Assembly (NCBI GenBank): GCA_963969595.1
Contig: OZ018409.1
Coordinates: forward strand, 25,495,282-25,559,281
Length of the DNA stretch: 64,000 nucleotides
Source: Neckera pumila
Taxonomy: Eukaryota > Streptophyta > Bryopsida > Hypnales > Neckeraceae
Reading direction: 5' to 3'
The notes under the pieces are model-generated. The model had not been told where the DNA came from, ran no database searches, and worked only from the letters and a program-made list of their open reading frames with translations. Within the stretch, counting starts at the first letter, position 1. Each line of letters opens with the position of its first letter. The translations under genes were made by a program, and so were the position numbers. Shown here in pieces: positions 35,601-47,201 of the stretch.

Positions 35601-38600
35601 TTTAAAATACAAATTTGAACTCAGTGTGCTATTGTCAAGTATGTGAAACTAATCACCCATTGCTGGCAGGGGTCATTGATCTTCAAAGAATCAAACAATA
35701 AAGGCGATTTCAAAAGCGGATGCACATTCAAACAATCTTGATGTATTCTCATTGGACGAATTCTCTCAACAGGGATTTTTACTAAAATTTATAGACAAGT
35801 TCAGAGAAATTCGTTCTGAAACAATCTAACTTCACTGAAAAAAACTCTGTTACAATGGTTGCACTCTAACTGTTGCCACTTACCTGTGTAACCTCAATGT
35901 GAGGATCTTCCATGGACTTGTATAAGGTCTCCTTGAATTCTTTCACGATCTTGTCCACCTCCTCCAGCACTCTGTTCAGGATACCCACCTGCAGAAAAAA
36001 CACCAAAAACATATCCTCAAGTCCTAAACAGTACATTAATGCCTCAGACAAACTTTCAATGTGAAGAAAGGCATTGTTGGATGAATTCGTGAACCACCGC
36101 TGGGATTCGTCCCGTTCAAAAGGCGGGCGAATTCTGAGCCGTAATGCCCGATTACGCGGGCAAAACTGCGTAATCGGGCATTATGGATTTTTCATCCAAA
36201 TTAGTTATGTCATCCAAGAAAATCCGTTGCCCACCGGTTGTTTACGCCGGGCAATGCCCCTCATCGTCGGGAATTTCGCCAAAAAAAAGGGCCTCCTCGT
36301 CAAGCTCCACCCTCCTCGTCTGCCCTTTTTATGGCGAACTTCCCTCCTCCTCGAACATTGCCCTATACGTTAAGAACAGGGGAGGCGCATTCGGCTCATT
36401 TGGAGCTTCTTTATTTTGCAAAATCTGCCGGAGCAATTATGCTGCCGATTCTGCCAAGTGCCAAATACGCCCCCCCTACTCTTAACGCAAAAGAGCGGGC
36501 AGGGGTTGTGCAGACCCCTGCCCGTTCTCTAGTACATAATACCCTTGACACAACATTATTGACAGTAGCGCACTTGTAACCCATTCGACAAAACGGGGGC
36601 GCAGGTGGTCAGATTTAAGAGATTGGAGTGTACGCACATCCGAGTAAAGCTGCAAGGACTTGGCCTTCTTGTACTCTCGAACAGCTTGATCGCACTCTCC
36701 CTTGCTGATGTGCGTCCTGATGATGCTTGGTAAATTGAACAGCGTTCTGAATCTTTGTAGCATCGATTGCACCGACCGAATTCGTTCCACTTGATCCTGC
36801 CACCACAACGCCATCCTATCCCATTGTTGGAATTATACTTTTCATCATTCATGCTACAGTCGTACCGGCATTCTTGACGAGCTGCTGTCTCGATACCCTC
36901 AGAAAACAAACCAACCTCTGAGGTTCTTCTTGTCTTGTGCACAATCTTGACCTATTTATTCTATGATGGGAGGTTTACAAAGCTCAAGGAAGAAGACTAG
37001 AAGACAGCCGTTGGCCACTCACAAAGGAGGCTCTCTATAGTGGAGAAGGTCAGGTCAGACTGAGGGTGAGTTTTCGCAACTGCTAAAGAATGCTATGGTC
37101 CAAGCAGCATGGAGTCCATACTGGAGGTTGATATTTAACAACATTGCAAACCACATTATTGAATTGTTATAAAATATGGAATCTCCTACACCTGGTCGAC
37201 CTATGTAAAGTACTGAAACCTGCATTAATTCTAGGATTAGGTGAATTTGTAAGGTCACTAATACGAGAATTCATGCAATTCAAGATAGAGTAGAGTTAAT
37301 GAAATGCTTACTACATTGTTTCATAGTAACAATTTACCATGATAGGTGAGAATAAATGTTTACTCTTAAACAACATTCCTTTGCCTGGAGGGCAGCCCAA
37401 CTTGAGGGAGAATAAAAAATCTCCTTGAAGTGGGGAACGGGTCATTGTTGTTTGCCCAAAACTTGTTTGATCAGAGCATGCAAAAGTGAATAGTAAATAG
37501 TGCTTTGCTTTTGGCAGTTCAAAATCCAGTGCTTGGCAAGCCATATTCGTTGTAGAAGTAGGTGGGTTCAGTAGGTTGAAAATTTTCCGCAAAATAAAAA
37601 AAACATTTTTTGTCAATGATTCTCTCAAAACCAAGCCCAAAAGCTTGGCCTACCATTCAAGGGTCAAGGTCCCACTACCTAACTGGTTATAAAAGAAAAT
37701 ATTAGGGGTAAGAAAATTTGATTTCTAGACTATTTATAGAAACCTTAGAGCTTTCAAATAATGATAATTTTGTTGAAAAGTTCCCCTTAGGAGGTTGGGT
37801 GGCATACCTGGCGCTCCAGAAGAGGAGAAAAGGCACGGTTGGCCACATCCTCCACTTGTTGGATGGAGCTATTGAGGTGCAAAGTGCTGCCTCCTTCGGT
37901 GTTGGATTCGATCTGCAGCAACTTGGCATGGATATCTAGACACCAAAGCACACACGGCATTTGGTCAATCCTTTTCCAAATAATAGATAGACCTTGACAA
38001 TCACGGCAAATTAAGAATTCCAAGGGGCCTAGTAAATCAAAAAATATATAGAATAGAACAGGATGAGATGAAATGCATCAAGCATTGGCAATTACTACAA
38101 AAATATTAGAAGAAACCATGTTCTACATTATTTTAAGAAAAAAATTCAAATGTTTGTATTAATTAGATAACCCCAAAATGGTGGTGGTCAAACATGATCT
38201 ATGGCTCTATTAAAGAGTGGGGAGGATGGGGTTAAGACTCTAACTACCCTCATGATAGCATATCGCATAGCAATGAACATGATAGGAGAGAATTACGGGT
38301 CAAAAGTTACTAGAATTGACTATGAACTTCTACAATGAACTATTGTTCTTAATTTACACCCCTACTTGCCCCCAAAGCCCAAATTAAGTGGCCATTTCCT
38401 TATCTACAAGACCTCCAATGAATCACTAGAAAACATACACCTAGGAAGGGGACACAAATACCCCAAAGGAAAGGAAAGATTTTCTCTACTACAATGAGAT
38501 GAGTGAAGATATACTTATGAAGTTACTATTATTAACTATAGCGCTATATTTCCTATTTTTAGATTAGACACTAAAGGGATGTTCACACCAAGTCTTAAGT

Positions 38601-41600
38601 GAACATGCAAATTAGTTTTAGAGCTCAACATTTATGCAAGGGTTCACACCACTTCACTACATCGACATCTATATATACCAACCCCCACTAGAAGCAAACC
38701 GCATTTTAGGTGGCGTTTTGTGATTTTTTCAGACAATTTTAGGTGACATAGAAAAAAGCACACCTAAAATCCGTCTGAAAAAATCACAAAGCGACACCTA
38801 AAACGTGGGTTTCTTCTAGTGCACTCGCACAAACAATCAAGCCGCATAACAATTATGGAAAACCCTTCATGGTTTTAAATCAAAGTATGCAATTTTTTGA
38901 AAGAGGAGGCTACCCCTTGGCTTACATACCATCAATGGTGTTTTTGCAGGAAATGAAGCAATCGAAATTCTCCTTGACAAGCTTCTTCAACTCGTTGTTG
39001 CGTCGTTTGAGGTCTTGATTCAAGGCTGCCTCTGCCTTCTCCAAATCTGCAGTAGGTGTGTTCTGGTGTACATGGGCCAGGAAGAATTGGGGGTCGAACT
39101 TGTCAGATTGATAAACAAGTTTCTCTGCAACAAGCAACACAAAGCACCCAAAAGCATGTTTAGAACCCTAAACCCTGAAGCTATGAATTGGGGGTGATCA
39201 TTCCCCACCTCAAGTCTGGGGACATGACATGACTACTTCCTTGTCCTTCAATTAGTGCCTACTTTCAACAAATTGATTAAAAAAAATCCAATTCATCAAT
39301 TTAATAAGTGGAATTGCTACCATAATATCTCAATGAATGGGAAAATGGACTCAGTCTTCAAAGTCCTCTACATTAAATAGTGAAATTGGGTTGTATTAAC
39401 AGTTAGGTTGCTTTTGTCAGAGAAGTCAACTCATGACTCACTTCTTGTATAGATGGAGGCACATGCCATTCTCTAAACTTGAGCCATGAACCAATGCAAT
39501 AATCCAAGCAATACACATGGTTCCTACATTACTACATCCTACTACAATAACTGAACATAGTTATTTAGTGTAGAATGTCGAGAAATTAGTTTGGGGCAAC
39601 CTCATTTCACTATTAAGTGTAGTTAGCACTTTCAACAAACTTGTGGAACCCCAATTCATGGAGCATCTCTAATGAGAGTGAGTCACCATTTTACACTTTC
39701 TACTTTCCCTATTCTCCCATCTACATGATTGGAGGACATGAAGTGGCTAATCAAGGTCCTTAGAGTAGGGCTAGTTCATAATAGACAACAACTGAAACCC
39801 ATACCAACACATCAAGCATTCTCGAATTCCAAAGGAAATGACTTAAAGACCTCTCCGCAAAGAACACCACCTACAAAGTGTGAAGGAAACTATTGTTTTA
39901 AGTATACAATGCCACAAAATCCTATCATATTTTCATCCCCAAACTGTTGGTCACATTCTTTATTTTTGAAATCCAGATAGATGGCAAACAAAAGCAAAAT
40001 ATTGTACTAGTACTATGAAGGTAGTATCTACACCCATAATTAACACTACCTAAAATGTGACACCTAGATTTGAACCAAAAAAGTGTCATTTTTCTTCTAA
40101 ACATTGATTCCACAAGATGTACACAATCAAAACATGAGAGTTTGAGAGTCTACTGTTGGTTTTCAATACCTCTTTAGACAGTCAACTTTGAAAATTCATA
40201 ACTTCTTTATGCGGTGTCCAAATAATGCATGCTAAATATTGTTGGAATCCTCTTTCAGATGCCAATAAGATCCAATATAAATAATAGTAACTATGCTCAG
40301 TTGCCATTAGTAATGATTATAGATGCGCAAACCTCAGTAGAGACAAAGTTCAAATTTGCTGAAACTCCCCCCAAGACAGCACTTGCATTGTCCCAAATGC
40401 AGATAAATTTAGCGAAGTCGCTACCAAGAGAATTTTCTAGCTACAAAGCCTGTGAATACCAGTGTTGAATTAAAATTTTGAACCAATTAGCAGATTGTTT
40501 AGCAACTTGAGCGACTTAAGAATTTCGTAGTTGGGATCACTAGTGGTAAGAGGGGGAGGCGCCTACATACCTTGAAGAGTTGGGTCTCTAAGCACGGGTG
40601 CTTCTTCGGGCGCGGGCGAAGCCGCAGCGGCCTCTTCCTTGGCCACCACCACAGTCGCAATGTCGATAGTAGCCGCAGGGGCTTTCATGGACTTGTGGCT
40701 GCGAAGGAACCCGCCCCGCTTGATGCCTTGCTGACTGCTGCCTCGGTCCAAAGACGCTGTCGACACTGCCAGGGAGTTGTCCTCGCTCCTGCTGATGTTG
40801 GGAATGAGGGTCAAGCTCCGCGGGTTCAACACCCTGCACACATACAACGTCCTCGCTTTCAAGTCTCTTCATGAGCAAGCTCACAACATAGGCAAGCGAG
40901 ACGAACTGGCAGACAGGGAAGAGGGAAACGGGAACTTATTTAGCAAGCTGGGGGAACGAGCAAGATTGTGAATGAGGTGATATATATGTTGATTGTTGCT
41001 TAAACTCCGATGTTTTCAGGAGAGTATGTGGCAAGTCCTCTTTGGTTTAGCTTTCTAGGGCATTGGATTGCACTGGTTGCTAGTTTTGTCATGGACTACA
41101 GGTGCAAACATGGCCTAAACGTTGCTTTGGTAGGAGTGTATGCGGCACACCCTCATTCAGATTGCAAAAAACAACGAATACAAGTAGTTAGTAGAGCATT
41201 TGTTTACATAGGTTCCTATTTTCATCTTCGGCTGCATAAACATAGCCTAGACTTTGCTAGGAGTGTATGTGGCACGCTCTTGTTCGTTTTGCATGCAACA
41301 ATACAATTAGTTGAGCATTGGTTCAAATTTGTTGTTGTTTCCGCTGTTGGCTATATATGGTAAAGTGAGTCTTGCATGTGGTGTGCTGCGGCTTGAGTTA
41401 AGGGCATGTACGACCTCATGTCTTGCAACAAGGTAGTGTCATGAGGTCGTGACTTGTCCTCACCGCAAGCTGGAGTGAAGCATGCACAATACTCAACAAT
41501 ACTTAATTAGATCGTAAGTTCTCCACCAGTTTGGAATGGTCCACCAAGAGCTACTCGTTTGAAAGGAACTACCAATTTGGTCGCAAAAATCAAGCATAGA

Positions 41601-43407
41601 TAAGTTACACTCGAGGCTCCCAAGTGTGACATTCTCTAAAATGACCTTCTAGAATAAGTTGCACACGTGCCACACTATCATTGACTGTGCACAATTGTCA
41701 CACATGCAAAGTACGTCATAGGTGGGATCCCAAGTGGTAAGATTAAAGAGGTCTGTCTGGATTTTTGAACAAAGCAGGTCCAAGCTGTCAAGTGTTTTTC
41801 AAAACGTCTCCCCTGTTGAACACCGGCTTGGTTGTGCATGGTAAGGCCTTAAACAAGGTTGTAGTATGTGGACTATAAACTCTAGAACTAGGGTTGCAGT
41901 TGAGAATTAGGGCTGCAAACAGTACTTACCCAAGACCAAGTGGGTCGACGAAATCGTCTCCGCGAGAGAGAACGGGATCCACAATCGATCTGGCTCTCCG
42001 CATTTGCGACGGAGCCGATGCTCCTCGCGTTTCTCGAAGCTCCCGCACCCGTCTTTCCAGCTGCAACAAGACCAGAACAACAGGAAACACCACAAAAGCG
42101 GAGTAACATGAGTACTATTGTTCACTTTCATTCCCGAGACACCGAAACTAGACATAACTGAGGGTAAAACTCCCAGTTGACAACTCTTAAGGAGACAACA
42201 GATTAAAGCAATCAACATTGAGATGTTTCCACCATCGAGGAGGTTGACACAACATCCCAACTTGATGTTCTTGATGTTTGTGTTTCAAGCAACTCAGATG
42301 TTGACATGACTTCCCAATGTTGGGTTTTTGATATTTTTGTTCCAAGCAAATGAGGTAGACCGAACAGCCCAAGGCTGGGTTTTATGTTTGCGTTTCAAGC
42401 AACTCAGAGGTAGACACAACATCCCAAGGCTGGATTTATTATGTTTGTGCTTCAACCAACTGAGAAGTAGACACAACATCCCAACCTTGAATTTTTCATA
42501 TTTGTGTTTCAAGCAACTCAGAGGTGGACACAACATCCCAAGGCTCGGTTTTTGATGATTGTGCGTCAACCAGCTGAGAGGTGGACACAAAATCCCAACT
42601 TCGATGTGTTTGATGTTCGTGTTACCACCAACTCAGAAATGGACACAACATGCCAGTGAACGTGGGCTTTCGATGTTTGTGTTTCCATCAACTCAGACAT
42701 AGACACAGCATCCCAATGTTGGATTGTTGTCGATACTTCTGTTCCACCCCCCTGAGAGGTTGAAACAACATCCCAGACTTCATTTCCTTTCCAGACGGTT
42801 CTTTCAACAGGGTGATGAATTGCACTAGTAGTACACACAGACCTCGAAAAACAAACAGACACACAATTTTAGATGTAACAAAGGAGACGCATGAACCGCC
42901 ACTACCGACCTCGGCTTTGTAGCTCGGTTTCCACGTCGATGGCTCCTCCTCCTCGTCCTCCTCGTCCTCGTCGTCCCAGTCTTCATCCCGTCCATTGGCG
43001 ACACTGGCAGCAGCAACAGGAGGCAACGCCCGTCGTCCAGCTTGCGACGGCGCCTTTGCTTTTGGAGGAGGAGCGTCGTCTTCCGACGAGAGACTGAGCA
43101 GTTCCTCGTCGTCGTCTTCCTCCACGGGCGGAGGCGCTCGCTTGGGAGGGAGCGGCCCGGACGGCACTCGTTGTGGCGGACCAGGACCAGTGGTGGTAGA
43201 TGTTTTGTTGCTTGCTGGAGATGGAGCTCGGTTGGGCGGGGGCGCTTTCGTTGCTGGGTTTTGTGGTGACCGGATAGGGGACCTCGCTGGCGATGGCCGG
43301 AAGGTGCTGGCTGCTTCGCGGGCTGCTTGCTCCGTTAACGCTCGCTGGAGAAGCTCCTCTTCCTCGTCTTCTTCCTCGTAGTCGACAGGCGCCCGCTGCG
43401 TCGCCAT
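26697..43407 (-). CDS. SEC5: Exocyst complex component SEC5 (21 exons)
   Basis: SEC5 belongs to the octameric exocyst, which tethers secretory vesicles to the plasma membrane. Exons read from splice sites and homology: 43407-42910, 42060-41930, 40833-40571, 39124-38930, 37935-37808, 36796-36638, 35988-35884, 35572-35499, 35025-34888, 33928-33731, 32836-32693, 32304-32178, 32014-31804, 31099-30981, 30301-30070, 29360-29255, 28763-28686, 27859-27799, 27733-27594, 27388-27185, 27074-26697. Diagnostic blocks are an acidic N-terminus (EEEDEEEELLQRAL), LVKENFDCFISCKNTID (exon 4), RIRSVQSMLQRFRTLFNLPS (exon 6), LYKSMEDP (exon 7), RYIRRLT (exon 10), LRPYMRDALAEVSKAC (exon 12) and HQRLLMVLSNVGFC (exon 15). 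The length is about 1229 residues, somewhat longer than Arabidopsis SEC5A (about 1090). All splice phases agree except exon 8, which is one base short. Like plant SEC5 it lacks the animal Ral-binding IPT domain. The least certain joints are exons 14, 17 and 18. Confidence 0.93.
35097..35191. mobile_element. Small foldback MITE in SEC5 intron 8
   Basis: ACTAGTAGAAAACAG at 35,098-35,112 faces its exact complement at 35,176-35,190, and pairing continues imperfectly inward. The outer ends resemble those of the element in intron 4. The target duplication is unclear. Confidence 0.7.
36142..36183. repeat. Perfect 16-bp hairpin in SEC5 intron 6
   Basis: TAATGCCCGATTACGC (36,142-36,157), a 10-base loop, then the exact complement (36,168-36,183). 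It sits in a GC-rich block (about 36,100-36,540) unlike other SEC5 introns, together with a second hairpin. Confidence 0.8.
36492..36528. repeat. 15-bp GC-rich hairpin in SEC5 intron 6
   Basis: AGAGCGGGCAGGGGT and ACCCCTGCCCGTTCT pair at 14 of 15 positions around a 7-base loop. Confidence 0.75.
38696..38821. mobile_element. 126-bp foldback MITE in SEC5 intron 4
   Basis: The left end is CACTAGAAGCAAACC and the reverse complement of the right end is CACTAGAAGAAACCC. Both arms continue with TTTTAGGTG, TTTGTGATTTTTTCAGAC and a second TTTTAGGTG, so nearly the whole element folds on itself. The CACTA start may hint at the CACTA superfamily, but a 3-bp target duplication is not evident, and TA-flanked boundaries one step inward are equally possible. 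Confidence 0.75.
41020..41340 (-). repeat. Degenerate about 122-bp tandem repeat in SEC5 intron 2
   Basis: The phrase AGGAGWGTATGYGGCAM recurs near 41,020, 41,140 and 41,260, each time followed after about 60 bases by a related GAGCATTGGTT or GCATTTGTTT segment. This gives three old tandem copies. Confidence 0.55.
42200..42780 (-). repeat. 57-bp minisatellite, about 10 copies, in SEC5 intron 1
   Basis: Each unit carries a form of GTTTCAAGCAACTCAGAGG followed by GACACAACATCCCAA. Several adjacent units are exactly 57 bp, a multiple of three, so minus-strand frames stay open through many units and repeat a 19-residue pattern (GMLCPPLSCLKHK-like). It lies wholly inside the intron between exon 1 (ending 42,910) and exon 2 (starting 42,060). 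Confidence 0.85.
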
Positions 43408-44479
43408 CTCGGGACAGCACGCTTCGAAATCCCTGTTCAATAAAATCTCTCGGTTGGTTCGAACACAAAGATCACAACTGCTTGGTCTCTCAGTTGGTTG
43501 CAACACAAAATTTCAACACTCGTGGACAGTGGACTAGAGAATTCGGCAGGGTAGCTAAGTCCATGCCGTTACTTGTTTTGTTTTGTATAAGGCCTCACTA
43601 GTTGAATTTCAGTTGGATTCGAACGTTGTGGTGAGGCCCTCAGTACGGCGCAGTCAGTGCGGCTGAAAATCTCGAAACAATCTGAAAGTTCATAAATTTC
43701 TGAGAAGAGGGCTCCTCGAGTCACTTATACGAACTGATGGATGGTCACCTACCACTCGAAACTCCGCGGAATGCAAGCAGTTCTTGAGCGCCCGATTGTG
43801 TGGGAACGTATTAATCTCACTCGCCGTTGTGGTCTTCCAATTGAGGTTCCGGTTACTGGCATCATCACAATTCAAGTAGTCGTCTGAGCATCGACATCCT
43901 CGCGCTTGCGCAACAAACCCTGACTTTTAGCTAATGAGCATGATACAACAACAATTTGCTAATTCGGCTGTTGTCTTCGCAGAAACTCGGAGGAATTGCA
44001 CTCTGGACACGTACCTTGAAGACTGTATCATCAATTCCTCACCGAGCATCTGTAGTGGAAGACATTTGCCATTACGAGTACAAAACGCCTAATTAGTTTG
44101 TTTCGGACGACACAATTTACGGCAAGAGTGGAGAAAGACAATTCAGGTAGAGCTGAAACGAGGACTCACAAATTCACAGATTCCACAACCCCCTCCTCCG
44201 AAAACCTCTCGCTCGCAATCACCGACACCAAAAGAACAGTACCCCCCCAAGAGTCGTTGCCTCGAACCTCGCACAAGCCCTGCTAGCCGCACCGACGAAA
44301 TGGATTCCGAAAGTCCATGCGAAAACGAGAAAATCTGGGACCGAAATGGGAAACCTAACTTAGTTCAGCACCAGAGCCAGGAAAAACAGAAGCAGAACGG
44401 AAGAACCCAGAGTCCAAAAAGCTCCTCCTACAAACGAAAGCGGGATATTGATGCGGGAAATAACACAGATTTGTCCAAA

Positions 44480-44875
44480 TTAAGCCCTTTCACTGAAAAG
44501 TCGCGCATTCTCGCTGTCTAGACATGCAAACTTGTACTCTCGCGACCTAGAAAGCGAGGCTCCGCCTTCGATGCCACCGAACTTGTAAGTGAAGCTGCGT
44601 TGCAAATCTGAACCAGCGCTGTGCCCCAGTCGTGACTCCGACTTGCGCGGAGGTGCGGCATCCTTTCCATCAATTCCATGCCGTTTTCGTGCCTGAGCCT
44701 TGCTTGGGCCGGGGGAGGGGGGATTCGATCGTGAGAGATTCTCCGGCTGGTATGGAGATTCGGTGGCAAGCGGGATCTGCTTGAGCTCGTGAGCCGCTAC
44801 AGTGGGAATCAGAGCATCAGATTGTTGTGGGTTCTGCTTTCCTGAAAGATCGTCTCGTTGACAGCAGAGTGCCAT
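44480..44875 (-). CDS. Hypothetical protein, 131 residues
   Basis: Starts at ATG 44,875, is rich in Ser, Pro and Arg, and ends ENARLFSERA. I recognise no domain, signal or membrane span. It lies in the same orientation as SEC5, about 1.1 kb upstream of its start. It may be an exon of an unrelated gene, part of an upstream untranslated region or chance: the frame extends upstream of this ATG only through a low-complexity repeat. Confidence 0.25.
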   Translation of the reverse strand: MALCCQRDDLSGKQNPQQSDALIPTVAAHELKQIPLATESPYQPENLSRSNPPSPGPSKAQARKRHGIDGKDAAPPRKSESRLGHSAGSDLQRSFTYKFGGIEGGASLSRSREYKFACLDSENARLFSERA

Positions 44876-44889
44876 GAAGTGCTTAAGAT

Positions 44890-45010
44890 TGGGGTTCGGG
44901 GTTGCGATCGCGTTCGTGCTTGTGAATGTGATTGGGGTTGGGGTTGCGATTGTGCTTGCGAATGTGCTTGTGCTTGTGAGTGTGATTCGATTGTTGAGTG
45001 CGAAATTGCA
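44890..45010 (+). repeat. Degenerate GT-rich simple repeat
   Basis: Variants of TGTGCTTGTGAATGTG and GGGGTTGCGAT recur over about 110 bases. The minus strand therefore encodes a low-complexity Thr/Ser/Ala/Pro run that should not be read as protein. Confidence 0.6.
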
Positions 45011-45224
45011 TTGATGTTCGTGTTGATGAATGCGGAAGCTCGCACTGTGTCTCGATTGCAATGGTGGGGTTGTTGCGACGTCGCGACGAACGGGCGATGT
45101 GCGTTTTGGGAGCAGGGACGTTGTGTTATTGTGTGCGGGAGGCGGACGCCGCTTGGTCGGAGTGCAGTTGGCAGGCGGCGCCCTGCGGACGGAAATGGTT
45201 CAGGGGATGAATGGGAATGGGTTA

Positions 45225-45556
45225 GAGCATCTCCTGCACCCCTCCAAAGAACCCCTCTCCTCTAATTTTTGGATGATAAGCAATCAATTGTAGTGTTTGT
45301 CAGGCTCCACCTTTACTAAGACACACCAAATAATCCATATTTGGTGCAGACCTTTACAGTCACTACATGCTATATTTTCTCTTGGGATTAGCAATTGTCA
45401 TAGCTTACTTATTGCTTTTGTAAGTTCTGTGACTTGTGATTGGTTGGAAGTATATTTAGTGAGTTGTACTGTTGGGGATTCAAGTGGCCATCTTCTTCAA
45501 ATTAGACAGATCTCGATTGAAGGGACAATTTGGATAGAGGGCTACAGGAGATGCTC
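45225..45556. mobile_element. PIF/Harbinger-like MITE (332 bp)
   Basis: The left end is GAGCATCTCCTGCACCCCTC and the reverse complement of the right end is GAGCATCTCCTGTAGCCCTC. TTA flanks both ends (45,222-45,224 and 45,557-45,559). A 3-bp TTA duplication with GAGCATCTCC-type ends matches Tourist-like plant MITEs. It is non-coding. Confidence 0.85.
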
Positions 45557-45559
45557 TTA

Positions 45560-45940
45560 GAGCCAGTCTCCATTGAAACCTGGACCTCTAGGAATCGGAG
45601 GCTTGCGTCTAGAAGCTGGAGCATCCAGGCTAGGAATCCAAGACGTTTCCATTGGGAGCTCGGACCCACACCGACTTTAGCCACAGTAAAAAGTGAGTCG
45701 GCCAACAACATATGTTGCACTCGTCATCCAAAGTGGCGCAACTGCAAGGCGCAAAATTTGTTTTTTTCTTGAAATAAGTCCTCTCCAAGCCAGGGGCCAG
45801 GCCCTCCAGCTCTGCAAAGCCAATTTGCAAGGGCTAGAGGCTGGAGGTCCAATTCCGAGGTTCGGTTGGATGGAGGGCTCAATGGAGAGCGCCTGGACCT
45901 CCCGCTCTTCGAGGTCCAGGAGCCCAATGGCAGCAGGCTC
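45560..45940. mobile_element. Second PIF/Harbinger-like MITE (381 bp), directly adjacent
   Basis: The left end is GAGCCAGTCTCCATTG, then ACCTGGACCTC. The reverse complement of the right end is GAGCCTGCTGCCATTG, then TCCTGGACCTC. TTA flanks both sides (45,557-45,559, shared with the previous MITE, and 45,941-45,943). It is non-coding. Confidence 0.75.
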
Positions 45941-45943
45941 TTA

Positions 45944-46659
45944 TGGGGTCTGTCGCTTTGGGATGATACAGTGACTTGCCTTGGAAAATAGGGGATGGTG
46001 ACCCCAAATTGTCCAAGGTGGATTATAAATGTTTTCAAGAGCATACAATGGGAGCTCCGAGAAATGGATGACGTATATTCAAGTATGTTGGAGGGTGAAA
46101 AAATAAAATTGTTTCTATTTCATCAATGCAACCAACATAGTAATTTGGTGCTTCATGATTATTGGACAAGGTTCTAAATGAGTTCATGTAGGGATGCTAA
46201 AGAAAGGTAACCTTCAAAAAGAATGAAGATGTGATGTTTAGATTCTTCTTGCGTCAAAAAACTCAAAATCAACTTTTGCCTTCCTATTGGAGACTCTTAG
46301 GGATTTACCTTAATCTTAGAAGGATGGGCTAGTCGAAATCAACTTTTCTAGTACCATGTGAATCAATTTGCATAGAGAAACTGAACAACACTCATTAGAG
46401 ATCACACTACTAGGTAAGACCTTTCATTTTCACACAAAATTCTAAGGATGAACAATTGCACTTTTGTCTTACATGGGAGGATCCTTTGTCATTCATTGAA
46501 TACTTAATGTCCATGGCATCCTTCTAGGCTAGAGTTAAGATGCCTAAGTGGGCTTTTTTTGTATTTTGGATGTTTTTAGGGAGACTTCAAGGACGGTAAA
46601 TAACATTTTTTTCATCCCATCTTTTTAAAGGAAGTTGATTGAATTCATTTTCAAGAATT
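45944..46659. other. No recognisable feature
   Basis: AT-rich sequence with no motif or repeat pair. Decayed retroelement pol sequence might have been expected upstream of the integrase tail, but I cannot see it. Confidence 0.4.
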
Positions 46660-46884
46660 GTAGGAATCCAAGAAGGAGGACTGGTTCTCCTCTATGACAA
46701 TTGTCACAAGGATTTTCCAGGTAAATTGCATACCCGATGGATGGAACCTTTTCGAGTCAACCAAGTTTTCCAGAACAAATCCCTGCAATTAGAAAATTTA
46801 CGAGGTCAGTGGCTTGACATTCGGGTGAACGAATCAAGGGTAAAGAAGTACACCCCTGCTACTTCTTCAAACAATTCTAAATGA
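46660..46884 (+). pseudogene. Ty3/gypsy integrase C-terminal tail (fragment)
   Basis: The frame GGLVLLYDNCHKDFPGKLH, then RWMEPFRVNQVF, SLQLENLRGQWLDIRVN and SRVKKY is the C-terminal end of a Metaviridae-type integrase. The GPY/F motif is visible but its glycine is changed (WMEPFRV instead of WMGPFRV). Nothing upstream continues it, so pol is truncated. A purine tract and LTR-like DNA follow at the spacing normal for the 3' end of such an element. Confidence 0.85.
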
Positions 46885-46907
46885 TGTTCGCAAGGACGCT
46901 CACAGAT

Positions 46908-46920
46908 GAGGAAGGGGTAA
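46908..46920 (+). other. Polypurine tract
   Basis: GAGGAAGGGGTAA lies directly before the TG that begins element C, and 24 bases after the integrase stop region. This is where plus-strand DNA synthesis would be primed in an LTR retrotransposon. Confidence 0.65.
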
Positions 46921-47193
46921 TGTTGCAACCAAAATTTTTGGTTTTCCCTTACTTACCTAAAAGTTGGAACGAAAACGAGTAATTAGAATCCGGATCCTGC
47001 TAGGAGGCAGAAGAAGACTGAAGATAGATAAAGCTAATGCAGTCAAGGGTAAACTGGATCTGATCCAGTCAGAGTATTAGTACTCAAGAGCGGAATCACA
47101 TCCGGACCTTGTCTAGGATCAGATTAGGGTTGAACCTGACTGCTATGGATCGGACTGGAAAAGGTCATGATGACTAGTCAGGGGTCCTGGGAC

Positions 47194-47201
47194 TATATAA
47201 A
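47194..47201 (+). promoter_or_regulatory. TATA box of copy C
   Basis: TATATAAA, conserved in copy A at the equivalent place, with GGCTAGTCGTCCCC following in both copies. The transcription start would lie about 30 bases downstream. Confidence 0.55.

Larger units (their letters stand above)
43408..45224 (-). promoter_or_regulatory. SEC5 upstream region (5' leader and presumed promoter)
   Basis: This is the sequence between the SEC5 start codon and the first MITE. No clear TATA box is seen near the start codon, and the transcription start is not visible. It contains the unassigned minus-strand frame at 44,480-44,875 and a GT-rich simple repeat. Confidence 0.4.

Noticed and set aside
42200..42780. 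CRISPR-like array of regularly spaced repeats
   Set aside because: The units are contiguous 57-bp minisatellite copies without unique spacers, inside an intron of a eukaryotic gene.
42891..43381. Plus-strand Ser/Gly-rich open frames (for example 42,995-43,381)
   Set aside because: They are the antisense of SEC5 exon 1, whose acidic, codon-biased sequence leaves several frames open.
44809..45045. Low-complexity Thr/Ser/Gln-rich minus-strand proteins
   Set aside because: They come from the degenerate GT-rich repeat; the repetition is in the DNA in all frames.
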